Origin: Citrobacter gillenii
Lineage (GTDB): Bacteria > Pseudomonadota > Gammaproteobacteria > Enterobacterales > Enterobacteriaceae
Assembly: GCF_013337685.1 (NCBI RefSeq)
Contig: NZ_SUQN01000005.1
Location: 410,815 to 474,814, forward strand
Reading direction: 5' to 3'
DNA length: 64,000 nucleotides
In this document: in pieces, positions 31,141-40,109 of the stretch
Layout of the letters: every line of letters starts with the position of its first letter
How positions within the stretch are numbered: position 1 is the first letter of the stretch
The notes under the pieces: model-generated
What the model saw: only the letters and a program-made list of their open reading frames with translations
The model's database searches: none
What the model was told of the DNA's origin: nothing
Made by a program: the position numbers and the translations under genes

Positions 31141-32511
31141 ATGAATACGCGTACCCTTGATAGCGAAAATAAAAATGCGGTTTATCGTAAAGTGACCCGA
31201 CGGCTGATCCCGTTTTTAATCCTGTGTTATTTCTTTGCTTACCTTGATCGTGTGAACGTGGGATTTGCCAAACTCCATATGCAGGATGCGCTGAATCTCA
31301 GCGATACGGTGTATGGCATTGGCGCGGGCATCTTTTTCATTGGTTACTTTATTTTTGAAGTACCCAGTAACCTGCTGATGCAGCGCTTTGGCCCCCGTTT
31401 TTGGATAGCGCGCATTATGGCCAGTTGGGCGGTGCTATCCGCATTAACGATGTTTGTCACCACCCCAACTCAGTTCTATGTCATTCGCTTCCTGCTCGGT
31501 GTAGCGGAAGCCGGGTTCTTCCCGGGTATTGTGTACTATTTAACGTTGTGGTTTCCCTCATGGCGCTCGGCGCGCACGCTGGGTCTGTTTATTCTGGTGA
31601 CTCCGCTCTCGACTATTATCGGCAGCCCGCTGTCAGGGTTGATCCTGAAAATGTTTGAAGGTGTGGGTAATCTGCACAACTGGCAGTGGTTGTTCCTGGT
31701 GGAGGCGATCCCCTCATTCCTGCTGGCGTTTGTGGTACTGCGTTATCTCGACAACGATGTGAAATCGGCGACCTGGTTATCGGACCAGGAGAAAGCAGTT
31801 ATTGAGCAGGATCTGCAAAAAGACCAGTTGGATAAAGACGCCGCCAATGCGGGAATGCCACAACATAGCCTGTCTGCGATGTTGCGTAACCGCTTTGTCT
31901 GGCTGCTGGCGGTGATCTTCTTTAGCTTCAACATTGGCTACTACGGGATTAACTTCTGGCTGCCGTCGATCATAAAAAGCTCAGGTGTGCAGGATGATTT
32001 AACGATTGGTCTGCTGGCAGCAGTTCCCTATATCTTCGGCGCAGCCTTCATGTTGTGGAACAGTCGTCATTCGGATTTGAAACAGGAGCGTCGCTGGCAT
32101 ATTGCGATCCCGGCAATCGTTGGCGCCATTGGACTGACATTCAGCGCCCTGAATGAAGGTTCAACGTTCTGGATGATGGCGTGGATCTGCGTGGCGATGT
32201 CCGGCACGTTATCACTGATTCCCACCTATATCAGCTTGCCTGGGACGCTGCTTTCGGGCACGGCCGCCGCCGCTGGCATCGCATTAGTCAACTCCATCGG
32301 TAATCTGGCCGGGTTCTTTGGCCCCACGGTTCTCGGCTGGCTGAAGGACACCACCGGCAGTACCAGCAGTGGATTGTACATTCTGGCGGGATTTCTGGTG
32401 CTGTGCGCACCGCTAATTTTCCTCATCCCGGCTCGCCTGGTTAACCCTCGCGATCGAAAAACGGCGGTACAGGCAGAAAACACCGTATTAACCAAAAGAG
32501 GTCATATATGA
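31141..32511 (+). CDS. MFS sugar-acid transporter (ACS family)
   Basis: Twelve-helix major facilitator of the anion:cation symporter family, 456 aa, to which DgoT, GarP and related hexonate transporters belong. The first helix region (RRLIPFLILCYFFAYLDRVNVGFA) carries the family motif. It probably imports the sugar acid used by this operon with protons. The stop overlaps the dehydratase start (ATGA). DgoT-like by context; substrate not determined by sequence. Confidence 0.9.
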   Translation: MNTRTLDSENKNAVYRKVTRRLIPFLILCYFFAYLDRVNVGFAKLHMQDALNLSDTVYGIGAGIFFIGYFIFEVPSNLLMQRFGPRFWIARIMASWAVLSALTMFVTTPTQFYVIRFLLGVAEAGFFPGIVYYLTLWFPSWRSARTLGLFILVTPLSTIIGSPLSGLILKMFEGVGNLHNWQWLFLVEAIPSFLLAFVVLRYLDNDVKSATWLSDQEKAVIEQDLQKDQLDKDAANAGMPQHSLSAMLRNRFVWLLAVIFFSFNIGYYGINFWLPSIIKSSGVQDDLTIGLLAAVPYIFGAAFMLWNSRHSDLKQERRWHIAIPAIVGAIGLTFSALNEGSTFWMMAWICVAMSGTLSLIPTYISLPGTLLSGTAAAAGIALVNSIGNLAGFFGPTVLGWLKDTTGSTSSGLYILAGFLVLCAPLIFLIPARLVNPRDRKTAVQAENTVLTKRGHI

Positions 32512-34223
32512 GCAGTTGTGGCAGCGGATGTGGCGGTTGTGGTGGCGAACACTTCAATCCGATCCTCAGTGGTGATGATGGCGCGTTAAAGCGCGCCCTC
32601 TACAAATCGATGGGCCACACGGACGAGCAACTTCGCCGTCCGGTGATTGCCGTAGTTAATAGCTACACCAATGCGACGGCGGGGCATGCCAACCTCAATG
32701 AGCTGACCGCGCATGTACTGAAAGGGATTGATGAAGCGGGCGGGGTGGGGATGGTATTTGGCACTATCGCCCCCTGCGACGGCATTGCCGAAGGGCATCT
32801 CGGCATGCGCTATATTCTGGCGGCGCGTGAAATCATCGCCAGTTCGATAGAAGTGATGATGCGTGCCCACCGCTTTGATGGCATGGTGCTGCTGGGCTCG
32901 TGCGACAAAATTGTTCCGGCTATGCTGATGGCGGCGGCGCGACTCGATATTCCGGCGATTCTGCTGAACGGCGGGCCGATGTATCCCGCAGAATATAAAG
33001 GCAAACACTGGGACGGCAATATTGTCACCGAGGCCATTGGCTGGAAACGTCGTGGCGAAATTGATGATGCTGAGTTCCGCCATATTGAGGATATTGCGGA
33101 GCCGGGACACGGTTCCTGCACCATGTACGGTACCGCCAATACCATGTGCTGTATTGCGGAAGTGCTGGGCATGAGCCTGCCGGGGAGCAGTACGTTGCCC
33201 GCTATCTCGGGTGAACGACGGGAGTGCGCCTATGCAACAGGGATGACCGCAGTCGATTTGGTGAAGCGCAGTGTGAACGCCCGTCAGATTATTACGCGCG
33301 AATCTATCCTTAATGCGATGACCTATTTATTGGCGACGGGGGGATCAACGAACGCCATTCTGCATCTACAGGCCATTTATTACGAAGCGGAACTGGGCCA
33401 TCTTCCTCTCTCGGAATTTGACGCCCTCAGTCATCAGGTGCCACTGGTAGCCTCGCTTTATCCTGCATCGGAATACGACATGATCGATTTCTGGGAAGCG
33501 GGAGGCGTAGCGGCGGTGGAAAAAGAGATCGTCAATCTGCTCGATCTCACTTGCCTGACGGTGAATGGGCAGACAAAAGGAGAATGGCTGAGAGACGTTC
33601 CGGTCACCCGTCGCCCGGAAGTGATTCATACTCTGGCAATCCCGGTGCGAAATGAGTCAGGCGTCGCCGTGCTGCACGGCAATCTTTCGCCGATGGGTTG
33701 TGTGGTGAAACCTGCAGCGGTCCCGGATCATTTGATGGTATTCACCGGGCCGGCCGTGGTCTTTAACAGTGAAGACGACGCGGTGGCGACGATCCTCTCG
33801 GGCGATATCCAGCCCGGCAGCGTGCTGGTCTTGCGCTATGAAGGACCGAAAGGTGGGCCCGGGATGCCGGAAATGTACAAGCCAATGAAATTCCTCGAAG
33901 GGATGAACCTCTCTGATTCCTGCGCGCTGATCACTGACGGGCGTTTTTCAGGCTCGAATCGCGGACTATTCGTGGGGCATATTTCGCCCGAAGCCAGCGA
34001 TGGCGGTGTACTGGCGTTGGTTGAAAACGGTGACTCCATCAGCATTGATATTCCAAAGCGCACCTTAACGCTGAATGTGGCCGAGTGCGAGCTGAACGAA
34101 CGTCAGCAACGTTGCCAACTGGTGCATAAAGAGGTCCCCCGCGGCTTCTTGCGGCTGTATCGTCGCTGGGCGTTACCGGCAGCGCAGGGGGCTGTGCTGG
34201 CTGACAGGGAGGACTTTTTATGA
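32508..34223 (+). CDS. IlvD/Edd-family sugar-acid dehydratase
   Basis: Fe-S dehydratase of 571 aa in the family of dihydroxy-acid dehydratase and pentonate/hexonate dehydratases. Cluster cysteines are seen in IAPCDGIAEGH, LLGSCDKIVP and GHGSCTMYGTANTMC; the catalytic serine region is ITDGRFSGSNRGLFVGHISPEA. It would dehydrate an aldonic acid to a 2-keto-3-deoxy acid, replacing the enolase-superfamily DgoD, which is absent. The N-terminus MSSCGSGCGGCGGEHF has three extra cysteines in a glycine-rich lead. Confidence 0.88.
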   Translation: MSSCGSGCGGCGGEHFNPILSGDDGALKRALYKSMGHTDEQLRRPVIAVVNSYTNATAGHANLNELTAHVLKGIDEAGGVGMVFGTIAPCDGIAEGHLGMRYILAAREIIASSIEVMMRAHRFDGMVLLGSCDKIVPAMLMAAARLDIPAILLNGGPMYPAEYKGKHWDGNIVTEAIGWKRRGEIDDAEFRHIEDIAEPGHGSCTMYGTANTMCCIAEVLGMSLPGSSTLPAISGERRECAYATGMTAVDLVKRSVNARQIITRESILNAMTYLLATGGSTNAILHLQAIYYEAELGHLPLSEFDALSHQVPLVASLYPASEYDMIDFWEAGGVAAVEKEIVNLLDLTCLTVNGQTKGEWLRDVPVTRRPEVIHTLAIPVRNESGVAVLHGNLSPMGCVVKPAAVPDHLMVFTGPAVVFNSEDDAVATILSGDIQPGSVLVLRYEGPKGGPGMPEMYKPMKFLEGMNLSDSCALITDGRFSGSNRGLFVGHISPEASDGGVLALVENGDSISIDIPKRTLTLNVAECELNERQQRCQLVHKEVPRGFLRLYRRWALPAAQGAVLADREDFL

Positions 34224-35140
34224 GTTCGGTCGATAACATTCGGGGCGTAAATCCCATTGTGGCGATGCCGTTTACGCCGCAAGGTGACGTTGATAGGGTG
34301 AGTTTTCGCCGCCTGTTAGCCCATCTTAGTGCCACCGGCGTTAACGGCCTGACGCTGTTTGGCATTGCCAGCGAATTTCCCAAGCTTGACGACAGTGAGC
34401 GAGGGCAGCTGGCGGAAACCTTTCTGGCTGAACTGGCGGATAGCCGCGTGTTTCGCGCGATCTCTGTTACTGACCACAGCACCGACCTTGCTGTACGTCG
34501 GGCGCGTCGGTATCAGAGTATGGGGGCTGACGCGCTGATGCTTTTGCCACCGTTTTTCCTGCAACCGTCACTTGCGGCCGTTCAGGCGCATATTTCTGCG
34601 GTGCTGGAGGCGGTGACTATTCCCGTGATGGTGCAATACGCACCGGGTGAGACCGGATTTCCGGTCACGCCAGCGCAGTTAGCCGAGGTGGCCAAACGCT
34701 ATCCGCACGCGGTATTTAAGATTGAATGTAATCCGCCGGTGGCGTACACCCGCGAGTTTCTCCTGCATGCACCCGACGCCCACGTACTGAACGGCTACGC
34801 CGGTCTGTATATGCTACAAATGCTGGAAGCTCGAGGGAAAGGCGTGATGCCGGGGTGCTCGTTCAGCGAAATTTATGTGCGTATTTATCGTCACTGGCTG
34901 GCCGGAGAGCCGCAGCAGGCCGCGCAATTACATGACGCGCTGTTACCCTATATCCAGCGCTGGATGCAGCATTGTGAATACATCATTCAGATTGAAAAAA
35001 CGATATTGCTACGTCGGGGGATTATTGCTGATGAGTATTGTCGAAAACCCGGCTGGACCTTAACGGATGAGGATAGAAATACGGTCGATCGCTTTATTGA
35101 ACAGTTCGGTTTGTCGGTGTTGTCCGAACCGATAACCTGA
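34220..35140 (+). CDS. DHDPS-family 2-keto-3-deoxy-acid aldolase
   Basis: Class I aldolase of the dihydrodipicolinate synthase/N-acetylneuraminate lyase family, 306 aa, similar in type to YagE/YjhH. The Schiff-base lysine lies in AVFKIECNPP (about residue 168), with a tyrosine in MVQYAPGETG. It would cleave an unphosphorylated 2-keto-3-deoxy acid to pyruvate and an aldehyde. Last gene of the operon (ATGA overlap). Presence beside dgoK/dgoA gives the operon both a phosphorylative and a direct branch. Confidence 0.85.
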   Translation: MSSVDNIRGVNPIVAMPFTPQGDVDRVSFRRLLAHLSATGVNGLTLFGIASEFPKLDDSERGQLAETFLAELADSRVFRAISVTDHSTDLAVRRARRYQSMGADALMLLPPFFLQPSLAAVQAHISAVLEAVTIPVMVQYAPGETGFPVTPAQLAEVAKRYPHAVFKIECNPPVAYTREFLLHAPDAHVLNGYAGLYMLQMLEARGKGVMPGCSFSEIYVRIYRHWLAGEPQQAAQLHDALLPYIQRWMQHCEYIIQIEKTILLRRGIIADEYCRKPGWTLTDEDRNTVDRFIEQFGLSVLSEPIT

Positions 35141-35414
35141 CATGCACGCCAACGCCGCGCCCCTGAACTGAAACACCGCTCCGGTGCGCGGCGGACCTCG
35201 CTAACCACCTCTTTTGTGTCCGTTTTTTAACCCGTCACAACTCGCAAAAATGTTAATAATATGTTTCGCAATCATGCGGCAAGCCTGTTTATTCAGGAAC
35301 GTGATGCGCGATCATTTTTAACAATATCATGACAAAATCACTATACATATAACTTAATATCTTTTATACATTAATCGTTAACCCCTGTGACTATTCCACA
35401 AAAGAGAAAGAGAT

Positions 35415-36896
35415 ATGGAACAGATACCTGATAATAAAAACGATAATTTTCAAAAAGATGGCAAAGAGCAGTTCAACCGTTCGATCGGACTTATCTCTAA
35501 CTTTGCGCTGGGTTTTACCTACCTGTCGCCACTCACCGCCGTGTATTCGCTGTTTGCGCTTGCCGTAACGCTGGCAGGGCCACCGGCGGTATGGTGGATT
35601 TTAATCGTCGCCTGTGGGCAGCTTCTGGTTGCGCTGGTGTTTGGCGAAGTGGCGTCTCAGTATCCGATAACCGGAGGGCTGTATCCCTGGGCCAGAAGGT
35701 TGTGGGGGAAAAAATATGCGTGGATCGCCGCCTGGATTTACCTGTGGGCGCTGGTGGTGACCATCACCTCAATCGCGGAATACACCTCTACCTTCGTCGA
35801 GTCATTATTCCACTATGGTCAGACTCCGGCCACCATGCTGCTGACATCCGTGGTGCTGCTGCTCTTGATGATGGCGGTGAATATGTCCGGGACAAAGAAT
35901 CTTGCCCGGGTCGCCAAAATTGGTTTCTGGTGTGAGATCGTCAGCGTGATTGCGCTGGGGATTTACCTGCTGATATTCCACCGTTCACAGCCATTCTCGG
36001 TGATATTTGATTCAATGGGCGTGCTGGCCCAGGACGGGAGCTACTCCACCGCCTTTATGTCTGCCGCGCTGATGGGCCTGTTTATGTTCTTTGGCTTTGA
36101 AGCCTGCGGCAACGTTGCGGAAGAGGTGAAGAACCCAAGCAAAAAAATCCCGATTGCGATGATCCTGAGTATCGTGTTTGGTGCGATCTCGGCCATTATT
36201 TCCGTCATGGGGTATCTGCTGGCTTCGCCGAATCTGGTCAGTATTGTCAACGGTAAAACGGCCGATCCGATCCCGGCTATCCTCAATGAGGCTCTGGGGG
36301 AAACCGGCGCGACGGTCTTTATCATCGTCGCGATTATCGCCATGCTGTCGTGTATTCTGTCTCTCCAGGCTGCGCTGAGCCGCCTTATCTTCTCTTTCTC
36401 CCGTGACAGAATGCTGCCGGGAAGCGAGTGGATGTCCAAAATCTCTAAAAATGGTGTTCCCGATAATGCCATGGTGGTCAGTTGCTTACTGCCGGTGATT
36501 ATCTGTGTTTGGGTCTATTTCCAGCCCGATAATCTGTCGCGCATTACCGCGTTTGCCGTTATCGGTATCTATATTTCCTTCCAGATGGTCGTGCTGGCAG
36601 CGCTGCGCCAGCGCCTGAAAGGCTGGAAACCGGCGGGTGAGTGGACCATCGGTGGTTGGGGGACTCTGGTTAACGTGCTGGCGTTAGCTTACGGATTGTG
36701 CGGGATCTGGCTGCTGGCCCAACCCGCCGACAGCAGTGATTTCATCGACCGCTGGACGGTGCTGTTTGGCCTGGCGATTGTGGTGGGTTCGGGGCTTATC
36801 TACATGTTCCTGACGCGTCCGTTTGGTCGCTCTGCTGCGCCGGAAAATGATGCGATAGCCTACGCAAACAAGCTCAATATGGGGCAGGATAATTAA
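35415..36896 (+). CDS. APC-family amino-acid/polyamine permease
   Basis: Twelve-helix permease of the amino acid-polyamine-organocation superfamily, 493 aa, of the choline/GABA/amine type (NRSIGLISNFALGFTYLSPLTAVYS; GGLYPWARRLWGKKYAWIAAW). The ribosome site is AGAGAAAGAGAT. It lies next to a spermidine-oxidation locus, so spermidine, putrescine, GABA or 4-aminobutyraldehyde are candidate substrates; this is inference from context. The 274-nt gap upstream contains the promoter, with TTTATACATTAA at 35363 resembling a half-site found before the aldehyde dehydrogenase. Confidence 0.88.
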   Translation: MEQIPDNKNDNFQKDGKEQFNRSIGLISNFALGFTYLSPLTAVYSLFALAVTLAGPPAVWWILIVACGQLLVALVFGEVASQYPITGGLYPWARRLWGKKYAWIAAWIYLWALVVTITSIAEYTSTFVESLFHYGQTPATMLLTSVVLLLLMMAVNMSGTKNLARVAKIGFWCEIVSVIALGIYLLIFHRSQPFSVIFDSMGVLAQDGSYSTAFMSAALMGLFMFFGFEACGNVAEEVKNPSKKIPIAMILSIVFGAISAIISVMGYLLASPNLVSIVNGKTADPIPAILNEALGETGATVFIIVAIIAMLSCILSLQAALSRLIFSFSRDRMLPGSEWMSKISKNGVPDNAMVVSCLLPVIICVWVYFQPDNLSRITAFAVIGIYISFQMVVLAALRQRLKGWKPAGEWTIGGWGTLVNVLALAYGLCGIWLLAQPADSSDFIDRWTVLFGLAIVVGSGLIYMFLTRPFGRSAAPENDAIAYANKLNMGQDN

Positions 36897-36899
36897 ACA

Positions 36900-36917
36900 A
36901 AGGGCCTTCGGGCCCTT
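36900..36917 (-). terminator. Hairpin terminator between permease and Cache gene
   Basis: Stem AAGGGCC / GGCCCTT with a stable TTCG (plus strand) or CGAA (minus strand) tetraloop. On the minus strand it is followed by TTTGTTTAATT and lies 13 nt beyond the Cache-gene stop; it may serve both convergent genes. Confidence 0.7.
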
Positions 36918-36930
36918 AGAGCCTATCCCC

Positions 36931-37629
36931 TTAGTGTTGATAGTGGTAAAGAATGAAGTAGTCGCTCTGATACACAATACGGGTATTCGTCGGTGACAGT
37001 AATTCTCCCACGCGACAGCGTGGCCAACTGGAGAAGATAATCCGGTTTTCCAGATTGGTCAGAATGACATAGTCAGGTTGGGGGCAGGAGAGCAGTTCTG
37101 CCTCGATCTGGCTAACCAGCAGATCGACAGCGGCGACCCCAAGAAACTGGTCATGGTAGTAAACGGGCACCGCCGAGGTCAGCGTGTAAGAAATGTTGCA
37201 GATATAGTCGACGTAAGGCCCGTGAATATAGGCTTCACCAGCAGGAGGAGAATGCTTAAACCACTCGAAGGTTCTGAAATCCAGCCGCTGTTGGGTGGCC
37301 TGATCTAAATCCAGATGCGCCTGACTCAGACCGTTATCTTTCTTATACCACCACTCCAGCAGCCAATACTCGTTGCGGGTTGGCGTATTCTCAATATGGC
37401 TGGCGAATCCGGCACCCGAGCAATAGTGATTGTGATTCAGCGTGTGTTTAATGTGCTGCTGAACAGTGGCTCTCACTGCCGGGTCGAGGACCACCTCTGC
37501 CGAGCCTTTTTGTACACCGGCAATCGCCTCGTGGATGCTCCTCGCCAGCGCAACGGTAGACTCTACGGTAGAGACAGTAATATCATCAATTTTACGGATT
37601 AATGCGCTAAGGGATGTCGAAGAGCTCAT
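36931..37629 (-). CDS. Stand-alone soluble Cache (PDC) domain protein
   Basis: A 232-residue protein from ATG 37629 behind AGGAAAGACC (an in-frame GTG lies at 37647). An N-terminal helical stretch (SALIRKIDDITVSTVESTVALARSIHEAI) leads into a double-Cache-like core: EYWLLEWWYKK, SPPAGEAYIHGPYVDYICNISYTLTSAVPVYYHDQFLGVAAVDLLVSQIE. No signal peptide, transmembrane span or output domain is present, unlike ordinary Cache receptors. It follows the GntR gene in the same direction (24 nt apart), pointing to a shared sensory role. Ligand unknown; an amine is plausible from context. Confidence 0.8.
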   Translation of the reverse strand: MSSSTSLSALIRKIDDITVSTVESTVALARSIHEAIAGVQKGSAEVVLDPAVRATVQQHIKHTLNHNHYCSGAGFASHIENTPTRNEYWLLEWWYKKDNGLSQAHLDLDQATQQRLDFRTFEWFKHSPPAGEAYIHGPYVDYICNISYTLTSAVPVYYHDQFLGVAAVDLLVSQIEAELLSCPQPDYVILTNLENRIIFSSWPRCRVGELLSPTNTRIVYQSDYFILYHYQH

Positions 37630-37653
37630 GGTCTTTCCTGCCTTCACTGATGG

Positions 37654-38397
37654 TCAGTTCGCGTTATATTTCAGCTTTTTTTCAATAAGATAATAGGTAC
37701 AGATATCGATAATCTGGGTGGCAAACTGCACCGATTCTGTCTCATTATGCGCGGCCAGCGCATCGGCCAGCGCCGAATAGAGCGCAATGATCTCGGCGTG
37801 AATAGTGCCAGAACGATAGAGTATAGCGACCAGCGAAGCCCACTCCGCCTGCACCTGCAGCTCCTGGTTCGCCAGCCGCGCTGAATGCGAACTGGCGGCG
37901 ATCGCCAGCAGGCAACGCATATCGGCCTGAGTCATTAATTCGGGTGAATCAGCCTTTCTTAACACCTCAACAAACTCGCGAAATTTAGCGATATCCGCAT
38001 TGGTCATGCGCCGGGAGGCCAGCCTGGCGCTGTGGCTGATAATGGCGCAATGCATTTCGCCTAAGTCGGAAAGGTAATCGGTGCCAATCGATTTAAACGG
38101 ATGCAGGACGCTATTTTTGCCATCAATATTTTCGCAAACGAAGCTGCCGCCATTTCGGCCACGAACCGTATGGATAAGATTATTAGCCCGAAGCGTGTTG
38201 AGTGCTTCTCTGATGGTGATATGTGAGACGCCCATCATCTTTGCCAGGTCGGTTTCGTTGGGCAGTTGCTCTTTTGGCTCGAGCAATCCCGTAATGATGG
38301 CGTTTGAAAGGCGCTGCACAATCTGGTCGGAACGACTGACCTGCCCGATAGGCGCAAATATGACCGCATGAGTAATCATAATCTTTTCTGCACTCAA
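37654..38397 (-). CDS. GntR/FadR-family regulator of the spermidine locus
   Basis: A 247-residue transcription factor: N-terminal winged helix (LPNETDLAKMMGVSHITIREALNTLRANNLIHTVRGRNGG) and FCD-like C-terminal domain (MHCAIISHSARLASRRM...). An internal ATG about seven residues in (MITHAVIF) is an alternative start. Divergent from the aldehyde dehydrogenase/spermidine dehydrogenase operon, which it probably controls, and followed by the Cache protein gene. Confidence 0.87.
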   Translation of the reverse strand: MSAEKIMITHAVIFAPIGQVSRSDQIVQRLSNAIITGLLEPKEQLPNETDLAKMMGVSHITIREALNTLRANNLIHTVRGRNGGSFVCENIDGKNSVLHPFKSIGTDYLSDLGEMHCAIISHSARLASRRMTNADIAKFREFVEVLRKADSPELMTQADMRCLLAIAASSHSARLANQELQVQAEWASLVAILYRSGTIHAEIIALYSALADALAAHNETESVQFATQIIDICTYYLIEKKLKYNAN

Positions 38398-38630
38398 TTC
38401 CCTGAAACAACGACCCTTTCTAACACAAGCCTGTCAGGCAAGGAAGGTCAGAATAGTCGCGTTATTTTACCTGCCCATGCACAAAACCGTTGCACAGGCG
38501 GATGTGTGTCCCGTTAGCGTCAAATGACGATGAATAACCTTACCGCGAAAATGTAAAATTTAAGTTAAAAATGCGACGTTTATCATACTGTCAATGTTGC
38601 GCATTTGAAAAAATTTTACAATATATATAT

Positions 38631-38650
38631 TACATAAGATTCTTTATGTA
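38631..38650. promoter_or_regulatory. Inverted repeat before the aldehyde dehydrogenase operon
   Basis: TACATAA-GATTCT-TTATGTA is an exact 7-6-7 inverted repeat ending 20 nt before the ATG at 38671, in a promoter-proximal place suitable for a repressor. It lies in a 273-nt divergent control region that otherwise holds only AT-rich sequence. Confidence 0.5.
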
Positions 38651-38670
38651 TTAACGGGCAGGAGACAGTC

Positions 38671-40098
38671 ATGAAAACCCTGAAGCATTTTATTAACGGA
38701 CACTACGTGGCGGGCAGTACCGAAGACGCGTTTGAGCTGGTCAGCCCGGTGGACGGTGAAACATACGCGTTATCGCCCAATGGTGGGGCAGCAGAAGTCG
38801 ATCTGGCCTACTCGGCCGCCGCTGCCGCGTTCAGTATCTGGAAGAAATCGACGCCCGCACAGCGGCAAAAAGCGCTTCTGGCGCTGGCTGATGAAATCGA
38901 ACGCAATGTAGAGCGACTGGTTAACGCCCAGAGTCAGGAAACTGGACAGCTGCGCCATTTTATTGAGAAAGAAGAGATCGCGGCCTCCTGCGACGCCATT
39001 CGATTTTTTGCCGGTGCCGCGCGCTGCCTTGAAGGGAAGGCTGCCGGTGAATATTCTGCCGGGTTCACCTCAACCATTCGTCGCGAACCGCTGGGTATTG
39101 TGGGGCAAGTCACGCCGTGGAATTACCCGTTTATGATGGCGGTGTGGAAGATAGCCCCTGCGCTGGCGGCAGGCAATACGGTGGTGCTTAAACCGAGTGA
39201 CACCACGCCGGTCAGCACGCTGCTGCTGGCTGAGCTGGCCGCGCCGCTGTTCCCGAAAGGGGCGTTTAATGTGGTATTAGGGAAAGCCAAAACCGGTTCG
39301 CTGGTGGTGTCGAACCCGACGGCCTCACTGGTTTCGATTACTGGCTCGGTACGTGCGGGTCTACAGGTGGCCGCGTCGGCGGCGGCAAACCTGACCAAAG
39401 CCCATTTGGAGTTGGGCGGTAAAGCGCCCGCCGTGGTATTTGCCGACGCGAATATCGACAGGGCGATTGAGACGATCGCTACCGCCGGCTTTTTCAATGC
39501 CGGGCAAGATTGTACTGCCGCCACGCGAATTCTCGTCGAGCAGTCCGTTTATGCTGAGTTTTTGGAAAAATTGATCCAGAAAACAAAAAGCATCAAATTT
39601 GGTCCCCCGCAGGATAGGGATGCGCTATATGGCGCGTTGAATAGCCGGAACCAACTGGAGCAGGTGCAAGGTTTTATTGCGCGTCTGCCTGCGCATGCAA
39701 AAATTGAAACGGGTGGCAGAGCAGGGCCCGGACCGGGCTTCTACTTTGAGCCAACCATCATCTCCGGTCTGCATCAGCACGACGAAGCCATTCAACATGA
39801 AGTGTTTGGTCCGGTAATGGCGATTCAGTCCTTTTCGACTGACGAAGACGCGTTGCACAAAGCCAATGATGTGGAATACGGCCTGGCCGCAAGCGTCTGG
39901 ACCGGTAACCACGGCCGCGCACAGCGTTTTTGCATTGACCTCGATTTTGGCACGGTGTGGATCAACAACCATATTCCACTGTGTGCGGAAATGCCGCACG
40001 GCGGGTTCAAGAAATCCGGCTACGGTAAAGATCTCTCCTCTTATTCACTCGATGAGTACACCCGAGTGAAACATATCATGTGCGATATTTCTGAATAG
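38671..40098 (+). CDS. 4-Aminobutyraldehyde dehydrogenase (PatD/YdcW type)
   Basis: NAD-dependent aldehyde dehydrogenase, 475 aa, very like E. coli gamma-aminobutyraldehyde dehydrogenase YdcW/PatD (474 aa). Motifs: TPWNYPFMMAVWKIAPALAAGN, catalytic glutamate in LELGGKAP, catalytic cysteine in FNAGQDCTAATR, and HEVFGPV. It converts 4-aminobutyraldehyde (Delta1-pyrroline) to GABA. The ribosome site is GCAGGAGACAG. First gene of the operon with the SnoaL-like protein, spermidine dehydrogenase and cytochrome c. Confidence 0.9.
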   Translation: MKTLKHFINGHYVAGSTEDAFELVSPVDGETYALSPNGGAAEVDLAYSAAAAAFSIWKKSTPAQRQKALLALADEIERNVERLVNAQSQETGQLRHFIEKEEIAASCDAIRFFAGAARCLEGKAAGEYSAGFTSTIRREPLGIVGQVTPWNYPFMMAVWKIAPALAAGNTVVLKPSDTTPVSTLLLAELAAPLFPKGAFNVVLGKAKTGSLVVSNPTASLVSITGSVRAGLQVAASAAANLTKAHLELGGKAPAVVFADANIDRAIETIATAGFFNAGQDCTAATRILVEQSVYAEFLEKLIQKTKSIKFGPPQDRDALYGALNSRNQLEQVQGFIARLPAHAKIETGGRAGPGPGFYFEPTIISGLHQHDEAIQHEVFGPVMAIQSFSTDEDALHKANDVEYGLAASVWTGNHGRAQRFCIDLDFGTVWINNHIPLCAEMPHGGFKKSGYGKDLSSYSLDEYTRVKHIMCDISE

Positions 40099-40109
40099 CG
40101 GGTAATACG

